Shown: positions 47,261 through 55,036 of the stretch, in pieces
Layout: each line of letters begins with the position of its first letter
Numbering within the stretch: the stretch's first letter is position 1
Source of the DNA: a virus
Length of the DNA stretch: 57,768 nt
Virus record (IMG/VR): IMGVR_UViG_3300034418_001494
Location: 1 to 57,768 of that record
Reading direction: 5' to 3' (one strand)
Made by a program: the position numbers and the translations under genes
The notes under the pieces: model-generated
The model's input: the letters and a program-made list of their open reading frames with translations, nothing else
Told to the model about the DNA's origin: nothing
Databases searched by the model: none

Positions 47261-49249
47261 TCATCCCTCGCAAGCCTTGCACTCTTCTTCTTCAACAACT
47301 TCTGTAGTGGTATTATCTAGAAATTCAATGAGTTCTTCGTACCCACCGACATACGTTCCCTCTACGTAGATTTGAGGGACAGTCTTTACTTTTCTACCTG
47401 TCACTTCAGCGGCGGTCTTACCGATCTCTTCCAGATCGATATAGTCATAGGGGATTCCCCGTAGTTTGAGTTCTTCTTTCGCAAGTTGACAGAACGGACA
47501 ATTCTTCTTACCGTACACCAAGGTGCGACTGTCATCTTGCAATGCAACTCGTTCCACTTTCTCCGATACGTTCTCTGCACGAGCCTTCGCTTCGGTACGT
47601 AGATAGTAGAGTCCCTTGAGACCCTCTCTCCACGCTTTGAGATGTACTTTGTTAACGTAGGACTTCTCTGCACCAGCGGGGAAGAATAGGTTGACCGACT
47701 GTCCTTGACAAATATATTTCTGTCTGTCTGCGGCGTGAGTGACAACCCAACTCTGATCAAGTTCTTGTGCGGTCTTGAATACCGCCTTCTCACCCTCTGT
47801 TAACTCTGGAAGGTGTTGAACCGAACCTTTTTGTGTGATGATAGATGTCCAAGTGGAATCAGTATTTATACCCCGCTCGGTAAGTAATTTGTCAAGATAC
47901 TTATTCTTCACCAAAAAACTTCCCGCTCGGGTTCGATGCGTGTATGCGTTCGCCTTCAGGGGCTCAATGGACGGACTGGTTGAAAGTACAACTCCGGAAG
48001 ATGCGTTTGGCGCGATGGCAAGTAAATGCGCGAATCGCAATCCACTCCCCTCTCCGTCAGGATATTCACCTCGCAATCCAGCAAGGTGTCTGGATTGGGT
48101 AGTGGCTTCTGTTTTGATGTGGTTGAACACAACTTCATTAATTTCCTTTGCCCGAGCTGATTCCCAAGCCACACCGTGTTTCTGTAACAGAGAGTGAAAC
48201 CCCATCGCTCCCAGTCCGATTGATCTTTCTCTTTCTGCACTGTACTTTGCGCGGGTGATTGTGTCGGGTGCGCTGTCGATAAAGTACTGCAAGACGTTAT
48301 CAAGCATAGTGACAAGATCACGCACAATCGTTGTATCTTTCCATTCATCATAGTACTCCAAGTTTAGACTGGACAGACAACACACCGCCGTTCGATCCGG
48401 TCCAGTAGGTAGGTGAATCTCGTTACAAAGATTCGATCCATGAATCTTGAGTCCCAGATCCTTCAGGTTTTGTGGTAGTGCATCGTTTGCGGTATCAATG
48501 AAATTGAGGTACGGTTCACCTGTACGGAACCTCACTTCTAAAATTCGTTCCCAAAGTTTACGTGCATTGATGGTCTCTTTGACACCACCGTCTTTGGGAT
48601 CTCGCAGATCAAACGAAGTGTTGTCCATTACTGCCTGCATAAACTCGTTGGTGATATTGATTGCGTTGTGTAGGTTTAACGCCTTACGTTGAACGTCTCC
48701 CGTTGGGATACGCATGTTAAGGAACTCTACAATGTCCGGATGAGAAACATCCATGTACGCAGCGTAAGAACCCTTACGAGTCTTACCCTGTCGATACGCA
48801 ATCATATCCGCATCTACAGTGTGTAGGAACGGGATAGGGCCTGGCGCAATGTCGGAAACTGTTCGGACATCAGACCAATGACCTCCCACACCACCACCAT
48901 AGACACTAAGCCAACGCAACTCAGAACTATGATCGATAAGACCTTCAAGTGTGTCGGGTACGTAAGTAAGGAAACATGATATTGGCATACCTTTTCCCTT
49001 GCCGTGACCGTTTGGTGCATTAGATAGAACAGGACTTGCAAACATGAACCACTTATTACTGACATAATCGTAGAGGCGTTGGGCCAGTTCTTCATCCAAC
49101 TCTTCTTTATAGGTTGACCATGCGGTAGCTGCTCGTCCATACGCCTCCTGTGGTGATGTCTCGTAACTGTTAAGGTAAAAGTCTTTCAACATACCTACTG
49201 CATAATCTGCCAGTAGGTCATCCCTCTTTTTATCAATTTTCAATGTCAT
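47261..49249 (-). CDS. nrdA: Ribonucleotide reductase class I alpha subunit fused to glutaredoxin (NrdA-Grx)
   Basis: 662 residues from the ATG at 49249; a TTG 33 bases earlier is less likely. Catalytic landmarks: PISCFL (active Cys), SNLCNEI (thiyl-radical Cys) and AVCCLSSLNL (partner Cys). No ATP-cone is seen at the short N-terminus, so overall activity control is absent. The last ~85 residues are a glutaredoxin: LVYGKKNCPFCQLAKEEL, KTVPQIYVEGTYVGGYEELI. A final acidic tail ends CKACEG, the CxxC pair that normally reloads the active site, placed after the glutaredoxin. A self-contained reductant module. Confidence 0.92.
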   Translation of the reverse strand: MTLKIDKKRDDLLADYAVGMLKDFYLNSYETSPQEAYGRAATAWSTYKEELDEELAQRLYDYVSNKWFMFASPVLSNAPNGHGKGKGMPISCFLTYVPDTLEGLIDHSSELRWLSVYGGGVGGHWSDVRTVSDIAPGPIPFLHTVDADMIAYRQGKTRKGSYAAYMDVSHPDIVEFLNMRIPTGDVQRKALNLHNAINITNEFMQAVMDNTSFDLRDPKDGGVKETINARKLWERILEVRFRTGEPYLNFIDTANDALPQNLKDLGLKIHGSNLCNEIHLPTGPDRTAVCCLSSLNLEYYDEWKDTTIVRDLVTMLDNVLQYFIDSAPDTITRAKYSAERERSIGLGAMGFHSLLQKHGVAWESARAKEINEVVFNHIKTEATTQSRHLAGLRGEYPDGEGSGLRFAHLLAIAPNASSGVVLSTSPSIEPLKANAYTHRTRAGSFLVKNKYLDKLLTERGINTDSTWTSIITQKGSVQHLPELTEGEKAVFKTAQELDQSWVVTHAADRQKYICQGQSVNLFFPAGAEKSYVNKVHLKAWREGLKGLYYLRTEAKARAENVSEKVERVALQDDSRTLVYGKKNCPFCQLAKEELKLRGIPYDYIDLEEIGKTAAEVTGRKVKTVPQIYVEGTYVGGYEELIEFLDNTTTEVVEEEECKACEG

Positions 49250-49262
49250 GTTTTCTGTCCAG

Positions 49263-49613
49263 TTATCGTTTAGTATAGTCAAAAAATTCTAGAGGTCTAC
49301 TAAACGCATAGTCTTCTATAAAGAGTCTTCGACCCTCGTTCACAAACGCTAGGGCCTTTTCGATAAGATATTCGGTTCGGTCTTCCTCGTTGAACTTATC
49401 ATTATACATGAAGTGCGCCTCCATGTCAACATCATAATTCTCCACCAAGAATCTATCGGGGTAGAGATATCTATCCTTTGTCCCACGTCTCGCCACGTAG
49501 ACCAATTTGTTTCTATCTGAGTTTTCTTGGATCTCATAGACCCACGACAAATCTTCGTCACCATCGAAGATAACGAGTTTGTTGCCGAAGTCTAGGTTGA
49601 TAGGTTTTGACAT
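49263..49613 (-). CDS. Hypothetical protein upstream of nrdA
   Basis: 116 residues. INLDFGNKLVIFDGDEDLSW, then YEIQENSDRNKLVYVARRGT and acidic YNDKFNEEDRTEYLIEKALA. Acidic alpha/beta protein; not recognised. First gene behind the promoter at 49635-49664, so probably expressed with the RNR operon. Confidence 0.5.
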   Translation of the reverse strand: MSKPINLDFGNKLVIFDGDEDLSWVYEIQENSDRNKLVYVARRGTKDRYLYPDRFLVENYDVDMEAHFMYNDKFNEEDRTEYLIEKALAFVNEGRRLFIEDYAFSRPLEFFDYTKR

Positions 49614-49634
49614 AATTTCTCCAAGAGACGGAGA

Positions 49635-49664
49635 ATTATATCAAAGGGGAGAGGGATCTGTCAA
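49635..49664 (-). promoter_or_regulatory. Consensus sigma70-like promoter of the RNR operon
   Basis: Minus strand TTGACA (49659-49664), 18-nt spacer and TATAAT (49635-49640), 12 of 12 bases. Lies between the late-type genes upstream and the 116-residue gene, so it probably drives 49613 down to the RNR genes. Confidence 0.85.
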
Positions 49665-49678
49665 GAGTTAGTTTGAGT

Positions 49679-49861
49679 CTAGTTAGATTTCTGTGTGTCA
49701 TTCTTCGTCTCCTTATATTCCCTCTTGAAACGTCTCAGGATCTCAGTAGCATCCTTACGTTTCTTTTTTTTCCGGACAATAACAGTAGACGAATCGTCAC
49801 CAGTCCCTACAACAGAGGCGGTACTGGTCATATCTTCTAGGAATTTATTGAACGATCTCAT
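49679..49861 (-). CDS. Small basic late-type protein
   Basis: 60 residues: MRSFNKFLEDMTSTASVVGT, then TVIVRKKKKRKDATEILRRF and KREYKETKNDTQKSN. The opening M-x-S-F-x-x-F-L-E-D recurs in marine T4-like virion-associated proteins. Overlaps the previous gene by 4 nt. Function unknown. Confidence 0.55.
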   Translation of the reverse strand: MRSFNKFLEDMTSTASVVGTGDDSSTVIVRKKKKRKDATEILRRFKREYKETKNDTQKSN

Positions 49862-50457
49862 CTAAGAATTTCTCCGGTAGAAATATATATGCGTTGACGA
49901 GTTTTAAGATGTGTAGCCTGATATATTTTCAAACCAAGAATTTCATCTATGGGACCATTGCACTCCTCTTCGACTCTTATCTGGTCTCCACGTTCAACGG
50001 ACTCATGACCCAAACAGGTCATACTATCGTTCTTCATTCTATACACGCCAGGCGAGAGGTGATCCCCTTCAATCATGAACCACTGAGTTTCCTCAGAGAG
50101 TACATCAAGGATGTCTATTCCAGTCTCCTTGTGTATCTTTTCAATCTGATCATCAGACAGTTCACCATGTTCCTTGATCAATAGAAGTGCGGCACCATAC
50201 CGTGCAACCACGGATTGTCCGCCAGGAACTTTGGTCATAAGTCTTTTGATGTTGTAGACAAGACGATGGAACATCGTATAATGTTCCTCATACGCTTTCC
50301 TATCGTCCATAGAATTTGTGTTGAAATCTTTGTTACGAGAACCGTCTGAGTTGATAATACCCGCCTTGTATGCACCAGTATCTTCCCACTTGGTTACAAG
50401 GAGTTTTAGGAATCTAATCGTGTAGACCAGATCGGCAGCACTTTTTAGAATTCCCAT
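49858..50457 (-). CDS. Conserved hypothetical protein of marine T4-like phages
   Basis: 199 residues. LVYTIRFLKLLVTKWEDTGA, YKAGIINSDGSRNKDFNTNS and YEEHYTMFHRLVYNIKRLMT in a helical N-terminus, and a beta C-terminal domain (GDQIRVEEECNGPIDEILGL, THLKTRQRIYISTGEI). The type recurs in marine T4-like genomes beside the next gene. Role unknown. Confidence 0.6.
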   Translation of the reverse strand: MGILKSAADLVYTIRFLKLLVTKWEDTGAYKAGIINSDGSRNKDFNTNSMDDRKAYEEHYTMFHRLVYNIKRLMTKVPGGQSVVARYGAALLLIKEHGELSDDQIEKIHKETGIDILDVLSEETQWFMIEGDHLSPGVYRMKNDSMTCLGHESVERGDQIRVEEECNGPIDEILGLKIYQATHLKTRQRIYISTGEILR

Positions 50458-50831
50458 TATGTGATCCTCTTAATTTCTCTTAACCTTTGTACTGCGAGGT
50501 CATCCATTATAACGTCTGGATAACCATCGTAGTCAATCGACTTAAGGAAAATTAGAAAAGGTTTGAGTGCAGGCCAATGTTCCTCGTCGATTTTTAATTC
50601 TAATATCTTCAGTCCGGCACTTATCCCGAACACATTAAAGATTACAATGAGATGATTCAAGATCAATCTCTCTGAGAGTTCTCCGGAGTCTCTGTAACGG
50701 TTCAGGAGACGTTTAACATATTTGAACCGTTTCAGGTCTTCGAAGAACTGTTCACTGTCAATGCAGTTCGGAGTATAGTAGTTCTTCGCTGCATACAAAA
50801 CAACATTGTTCGGTGTAAGTTCTAAATCCAT
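50457..50831 (-). CDS. Conserved hypothetical protein
   Basis: 124 residues, all helical: VVLYAAKNYYTPNCIDSEQF, YVKRLLNRYRDSGELSERLI, LNHLIVIFNVFGISAGLKIL. Resembles a small family next to the preceding protein in marine T4-like phages (DUF7207-type, from memory). No catalytic motif. Confidence 0.6.
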   Translation of the reverse strand: MDLELTPNNVVLYAAKNYYTPNCIDSEQFFEDLKRFKYVKRLLNRYRDSGELSERLILNHLIVIFNVFGISAGLKILELKIDEEHWPALKPFLIFLKSIDYDGYPDVIMDDLAVQRLREIKRIT

Positions 50832-50876
50832 AATATACCTGTGTGGGATAAATTAATTCTATCCCTTATATAGGGG

Positions 50877-51191
50877 TTACAACAACTTTTCAATCAACAC
50901 AGATTTAGATTCCCACTTACTTACTTGTACTCCGGTTTGTTCTCCCAGTGCGAGTAGTTCTGCCTTGGTCATGTCTTCAAGAGACTTGTTACCCACAGGC
51001 GCCTCATGCAACATCTGAGGTTCCTCATGAACCACCTGTTCCGTTACAACCGGACCAGTACGTTGACCCAGATAATCTTCAATCTCACCCAGAGTCATAC
51101 GTTGTGATTTCAAAAGTTCCCCAGTAGTAGGATCAATCCAACCACGAGTAGTAGGCACCGCATTTCGGCACCAGTTAGGAGGTGACACCAT
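50877..51191 (-). CDS. Small conserved protein with SAP/Rho-like end
   Basis: 104 residues. N-terminus NWCRNAVPTTRGWIDPTTGE followed by LLKSQRMTLGEIEDYLGQRT, a Pro/Val-rich linker and MTKAELLALGEQTGVQVSKW, a LEM/SAP-like helix-hairpin that may bind DNA. Typical of cyanophage and marine T4 virion-region genes. Role unknown. Confidence 0.6.
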   Translation of the reverse strand: MVSPPNWCRNAVPTTRGWIDPTTGELLKSQRMTLGEIEDYLGQRTGPVVTEQVVHEEPQMLHEAPVGNKSLEDMTKAELLALGEQTGVQVSKWESKSVLIEKLL

Positions 51192-51193
51192 TT

Positions 51194-51823
51194 TTAATCC
51201 TCGACTTGATCTACTTCTTGTGCGATCTCAGACCAAGACTTCCCATTCAGGATGTCCATGATCTTCTGTTGATACGAACGATTGTCTTCCTTAACCTTTA
51301 CTTTGGGGTTAGGGACAATCTTCTCCAGATCGTCATGTTTCTTAACATCGACTTTATGTTTGTCAGCGAACTCTTTGGACTTGGGTGATTCCTTATCCAT
51401 GATACCTTCGGGTTCGGTTGCACCTTTAGTCTGATCTTTCTTGGACGCTTCTTCGAGGGCGTCGATCAATACATCAACGTCTTCTTTCTTTACGGTGTGT
51501 TTCTTCTCACCGATCTTAGAAATCTCGGCAGTCTTCTCACCGTCATTCCCTGCGACCTTCTTTTTCTTCTTGGGGTCTTCTTTCTCATCACCCTCATCAT
51601 CGTCCTTCTTACCGTCACGTGCATCAATTGCATCGTCGGTAGCGGCGCGTCTCTTGTGAAGGTATTCGTCAGAATCATCCACATCGCCATCATTGTCGAT
51701 GTCTTTGTCCTTACGATCTTTGAACTTTTTATCGTTCTCTTTGTCATCGACTGGATCTAATTTCTTTTCAGAGACAACTTCTTGCCATGCCTCTGCCAGT
51801 CTTTTAATGTCTTCAGTTCTCAT
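51194..51823 (-). CDS. Highly charged protein with DxDxDG calcium-like loop
   Basis: 209 residues, dominated by Asp, Glu and Lys. DIDNDGDVDDSDE (around 42-54) resembles an EF-hand/dockerin loop, and KTAEISKIGEKKHTVKKEDV separates charged stretches. The C-terminal SYQQKIMDILNGKSWSEIAQ is a helix. Probably disordered; possibly a scaffold or internal head protein. In the late virion block. Confidence 0.55.
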   Translation of the reverse strand: MRTEDIKRLAEAWQEVVSEKKLDPVDDKENDKKFKDRKDKDIDNDGDVDDSDEYLHKRRAATDDAIDARDGKKDDDEGDEKEDPKKKKKVAGNDGEKTAEISKIGEKKHTVKKEDVDVLIDALEEASKKDQTKGATEPEGIMDKESPKSKEFADKHKVDVKKHDDLEKIVPNPKVKVKEDNRSYQQKIMDILNGKSWSEIAQEVDQVED

Positions 51824-51834
51824 GGTAGTCTCCG

Positions 51835-52122
51835 TTACATGAACCAGAAAAATTTAATAATGGCACCTACTATCGCAGTACCGATAACTAACGCAACCCT
51901 ATTGACAATCGTGACAGTGCGAGCGTTGTCATCAACCTTAACGGTTAACTCATCTAACTTCTGAGAGAATCGATTCATCCTATCGTAGTTAGCGTGATTG
52001 TTATTCTCTATTGCAATCAACTTCTCTTCCGCTCTCGCAATAGAAATCATCGCATCAGACAGTTTATCAATCTTGTCTTCAATGCGGTCTAACCGTTGAG
52101 ATTGTGTTATTCGTGTTGCCAT
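51835..52122 (-). CDS. Coiled-coil plus C-terminal membrane helix protein (holin/XhlA-type candidate)
   Basis: 95 residues. RLDRIEDKIDKLSDAMISIA and FSQKLDELTVKVDDNARTVT form a heptad coiled coil, then a single C-terminal span VALVIGTAIVGAIIKFFWFM. This is the layout of XhlA/DUF7201-type phage proteins linked with lysis. A late box lies 37 nt upstream. One of several holin candidates here. Confidence 0.6.
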   Translation of the reverse strand: MATRITQSQRLDRIEDKIDKLSDAMISIARAEEKLIAIENNNHANYDRMNRFSQKLDELTVKVDDNARTVTIVNRVALVIGTAIVGAIIKFFWFM

Positions 52123-52158
52123 GTTCGCCCCATAGAAATAAACGTTAGTTGCTACATC

Positions 52159-52166
52159 TATTTATA
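52159..52166 (-). promoter_or_regulatory. T4-type late promoter box overlapping a stop codon
   Basis: TATAAATA on the minus strand 37 nt before the ATG at 52122. Its TAA is the stop of the 95-residue gene upstream (ATATAAATAG). Confidence 0.65.
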
Positions 52167-52449
52167 TATCTCTTATTCTCAAAAGAAGGTCACTATCACC
52201 TTTTATAACACGATGATAGGTCATCTTTGGAATCCTAAACCTGTCGCCGATATTTAAATCGACAGGTAACTCGTTGTCCAGTTGGAATTTCCATCCAACA
52301 CAGTCTTCTACTTTAACATCACGATCATGCAGATCACGATGCCAAATTAAATCTTCCTCACATATTTCCTTTCGAAATAAACGAAGGGTGTCTCCGTTCA
52401 TCATCTTGAAATCTACGTAGGGTTTACCAGAAGAACGATCCGCCACCAC
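52162..52449 (-). CDS. Conserved small protein, cupin-like end
   Basis: 95 residues from a GTG start at 52449; the ATG at 52404 (MMNGDTLRLFRKEICEEDLI) is an alternative that avoids the overlap with the previous gene. WHRDLHDRDVKVEDCVGWKF, then ELPVDLNIGDRFRIPKMTYH and a final beta segment. The IPKxxYHRV(I)KG end resembles cupin proteins. Known in marine T4 relatives, function unassigned. Confidence 0.55.
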   Translation of the reverse strand: MVADRSSGKPYVDFKMMNGDTLRLFRKEICEEDLIWHRDLHDRDVKVEDCVGWKFQLDNELPVDLNIGDRFRIPKMTYHRVIKGDSDLLLRIRDI

Positions 52450-52942
52450 TCAACCCCAATTGTTTTGCATAACGGGGAAGGCGACATGCCCAGTAGGCGG
52501 CCTTCGTCTTATCGTTTTGTTGTGCACACTTGTGTCGCGCAGCGAATGATTTACGTGCAGCGGGGTCATTCAACTTGACCTTGAGTCCTGTAGTGTCACC
52601 CCAAGATACCTTCTTGATATTTCCCGTCGAAGGGTCTTTAACGTAGACGTAGTACTTCTTCGGGCCCCCCGCCTTTGGTTTGTTAAGTTCGGGGGTCTTC
52701 TTATCCCCCTCTTCGAAGATACAGTCCAACGCAACGTTCTGGCCATCATACACTCCAAAATTACCAAGGTCAGATTCCATAATGTCCACCTCAGATGGGT
52801 TGACTGTGACCTCGCCCTTCTTCCACTGTTCGCGGATGTCTCTCCAGTATGCGAAGTACATCTCAGAACCAACTCTGTATATATTGTTCTCTACAAGATC
52901 GGAGTGAGAACCACACTCGCAATGTTCGTTGAATGTCTTCAT
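52424..52942 (-). CDS. DUF5872-like phage protein
   Basis: 172 residues. N-terminal ~85 residues with MKTFNEHCECGSHSDLVENN, then the conserved C-terminal block KKYYVYVKDPSTGNIKKVSW, GDTTGLKVKLNDPAARKSFA, ARHKCAQQNDKTKAAYWACR, ending in GLSGGGSFFW. This block is shared by many phage proteins. Two Cys may bind metal. Probably virion related. Confidence 0.6.
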   Translation of the reverse strand: MKTFNEHCECGSHSDLVENNIYRVGSEMYFAYWRDIREQWKKGEVTVNPSEVDIMESDLGNFGVYDGQNVALDCIFEEGDKKTPELNKPKAGGPKKYYVYVKDPSTGNIKKVSWGDTTGLKVKLNDPAARKSFAARHKCAQQNDKTKAAYWACRLPRYAKQLGLSGGGSFFW

Positions 52943-53142
52943 TACTTTCTCTGCATAATCTTGTATGCAGCGTTGGCGAGTTGAGTCGCCTTCATCTTCT
53001 GCATCTTTTGTTTATTGGCATCGTTCACCTTGTCATAAATCTGAGAAATTGCAGATGCGGTAAATAGATCAATCATGACTCCATCTACCTTCTTGGCGCC
53101 TTTGGTCTTTACGATGTCTTTGATCTGATCGATGGTGTTCAT
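52942..53142 (-). CDS. Small helical conserved protein
   Basis: 66 residues: MNTIDQIKDIVKTKGAKKVD, GVMIDLFTASAISQIYDKVN and a basic helix KMQKMKATQLANAAYKIMQ. Similar short proteins with V-D-G-x-x-(I/V)-D-x-F-T-A occur next to DUF5872-type genes in marine phages. Role unknown. 1-nt overlaps on both sides. Confidence 0.55.
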   Translation of the reverse strand: MNTIDQIKDIVKTKGAKKVDGVMIDLFTASAISQIYDKVNDANKQKMQKMKATQLANAAYKIMQRK

Positions 53143-54791
53143 TATCGGATCCTTAGTGCCTGTTTGAGTCCGTTCATGGAAGTCTGCGCCATGTCTTGGA
53201 ACTTCTTCTTGTCCTGCGGTTTGCGTATACTGTTGAACTTGTCAGAGATTTGTTTTGCAATTTTCTGACTAATCTTCACCTTCTTACCGTCCTTGAATTC
53301 TAGAGTCCCACCCTTTGGTAGATCTGAGACTCTACGGATCTGCATGATGATATTCTTGTCTGCGGCCTTGCGGTCATCATCGGTTGCCTTGACATCCTTC
53401 TCATCATCTTTGTCTTGGAAGTCTTTGTCTCTAGAGATATCTCGCATCGCCATAGAACGTGCACTCTCGACGTGATAACCCTTGTTATCACAATGAGAAC
53501 AACCATCACCCTTACACTTAGGACATTCGACCTTCTCTTCTTTCACGGGTTTCTCACCCTTCTCTTTCTTAGAGATTGCAATCGCTGCCTGTTGTGCGGG
53601 TGATACCGCCTCCTTGACAATCTTAGTCATGGTTGCACCCATGTCACCCAGTGCAAGTGTTGCGTCCTTACCATCTCTACTGTAGAGGTAATACTTCATT
53701 CCGGATGGTTTACCTTCGGGGTGCATGGTGACCTTATCTACGTTGTACTTGGCACTACGTGACTTACCCTTCACAACGAAGGTTGTAGTTGTACCCTTAC
53801 GGATCGATGAGTCATAAGTGATAGTAACCTTGTCACCCTTCCTCAGAGTATCAAACTGTTTGCGAGGCATCGCAACCGCCTCGTTGAGTTCTACTGACTC
53901 AACGTACATATTCAACTCGTACTTACGACCAGTGTTGTACACCTGAACGTGAAGGTTTTTCTTAGAGTCTGTTTTGAGAATATGTTTTACGGTCTTACCA
54001 GTGGACGGTTTCTTAGGTCCGGTTGCGACCTTATCGTCGATCTCACTAGGACGAACGGTCACACCATGTTTCTTCTTGGCGTGTGCATATGCATGTTGCA
54101 TTGCCGCAGAATACGTATCGTGATAAATGTCATACCCAGTCGCAGACTTACCAGCATCTCTCTTTTCTCTCAACGAAAAGAAAGAAATACCTTCCTTTTC
54201 TTCACGCATGATCCGACCACCCTTCCACATACCATGCTTCTGCAAGATTTGGATTACGCCATCACGGGGGTCAGTGTCCATTGCACCAATAAACTTCTTC
54301 ATCGCTACGAACGTTTTGTCCTGTTTGTTCACGTCCGACTCTTTACCAAGTTGACGTACAAACTGACCGACCTTCATGAAGTCCTTCTTGTCGATACCAC
54401 CATGCTTCTTTGCATAGTCATCGAATGCCTTTGCGACCTTGAAGTAGTCTACCGCTTCAGAAACAAGTTCTGTTGACTCATTCTGTCTTCGGAGAACTGC
54501 CGCTACTTGACTATGTTTAGATAGACCCTTCTTGATCTTTTCGATTGCCTTGACCGCACCAGAGTAGTTACCACCCGCATATCGTTTATCAGATGCAACA
54601 CCGATTGCCATCTTGATTTCTTTAGGAGTGAAACCCTCTGCAACTCTTTTCGCAGTCGCAGTAGCGATGGCCATCTTCTTGTCCATCGACATCTTAGGAT
54701 CGTCTTTCTCAATTGCCTTCGCAATCTCTTCTCTTTTCTTTTTCTCTGCGGGGGTCAGAGTCTTCTCCCGCAACTCTTTAAAATTAATCAT
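53142..54791 (-). CDS. Large lysine-rich late protein with DnaJ-type zinc finger and repeated E/A cleavage-like sites
   Basis: 549 residues. N-terminus MINFKELREKTLTPAEKKKR is helical and basic. Candidate cut points LVSEAVDYF (~114), ELNEAVAMP (~305) and IVKEAVSPA (~395) all have E-A-V after a hydrophobic, like (L/I)xE or (I/L)xxE sites of T4-type prohead proteases. CPKCKGDGCSHCDNKG is a DnaJ-like zinc finger. Between them are small beta domains (DTLRKGDKVTITYDSS) and charged linkers. Probably an internal head protein or polyprotein. Function not established. Confidence 0.55.
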   Translation of the reverse strand: MINFKELREKTLTPAEKKKREEIAKAIEKDDPKMSMDKKMAIATATAKRVAEGFTPKEIKMAIGVASDKRYAGGNYSGAVKAIEKIKKGLSKHSQVAAVLRRQNESTELVSEAVDYFKVAKAFDDYAKKHGGIDKKDFMKVGQFVRQLGKESDVNKQDKTFVAMKKFIGAMDTDPRDGVIQILQKHGMWKGGRIMREEKEGISFFSLREKRDAGKSATGYDIYHDTYSAAMQHAYAHAKKKHGVTVRPSEIDDKVATGPKKPSTGKTVKHILKTDSKKNLHVQVYNTGRKYELNMYVESVELNEAVAMPRKQFDTLRKGDKVTITYDSSIRKGTTTTFVVKGKSRSAKYNVDKVTMHPEGKPSGMKYYLYSRDGKDATLALGDMGATMTKIVKEAVSPAQQAAIAISKKEKGEKPVKEEKVECPKCKGDGCSHCDNKGYHVESARSMAMRDISRDKDFQDKDDEKDVKATDDDRKAADKNIIMQIRRVSDLPKGGTLEFKDGKKVKISQKIAKQISDKFNSIRKPQDKKKFQDMAQTSMNGLKQALRIR

Positions 54792-55036
54792 GCGAGATCC
54801 TTATCGTGATTTAATGTGCCCTTTTTCTTTTTAACGATGAACGCATTCACTCGCGCCATCCCCCACTGTTGCGGTGTTGTCCCAGGCCGGTGTCCGGTCT
54901 TCCATGCGGCAACCCCACGATTATAAACTTTCTTAAGTGTTTTAGGAGAGATACCAGACTTCTTCGCCTTCGCGGCGATACCATCCGGACCTTCTTCCAA
55001 ACTACCTAAACTATCCCAAAGAGAGTAACGTCTCAT
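54788..55036 (-). CDS. Small protein, DUF5824-like
   Basis: 82 residues. ISPKTLKKVYNRGVAAWKTG, then HRPGTTPQQWGMARVNAFIV, a conserved motif (SGIS..TLKKVYxRGxAAW..GHRPGxxPxQWxxARVxxF) seen in many marine phages. Basic. Probably a virion or internal protein. Overlaps neighbours by 4 nt. Confidence 0.65.
   Translation of the reverse strand: MRRYSLWDSLGSLEEGPDGIAAKAKKSGISPKTLKKVYNRGVAAWKTGHRPGTTPQQWGMARVNAFIVKKKKGTLNHDKDLA

Noticed and set aside
47863-47870. TATAAATA octamer inside nrdA
   Set aside because: It lies deep in a conserved coding region where the codons explain it and no gene start follows nearby.
53949-54476. Plus-strand ORF of 175 codons inside the 549-residue gene
   Set aside because: Antisense shadow with Cys/Leu/Arg-rich non-protein-like sequence and no ribosome site.
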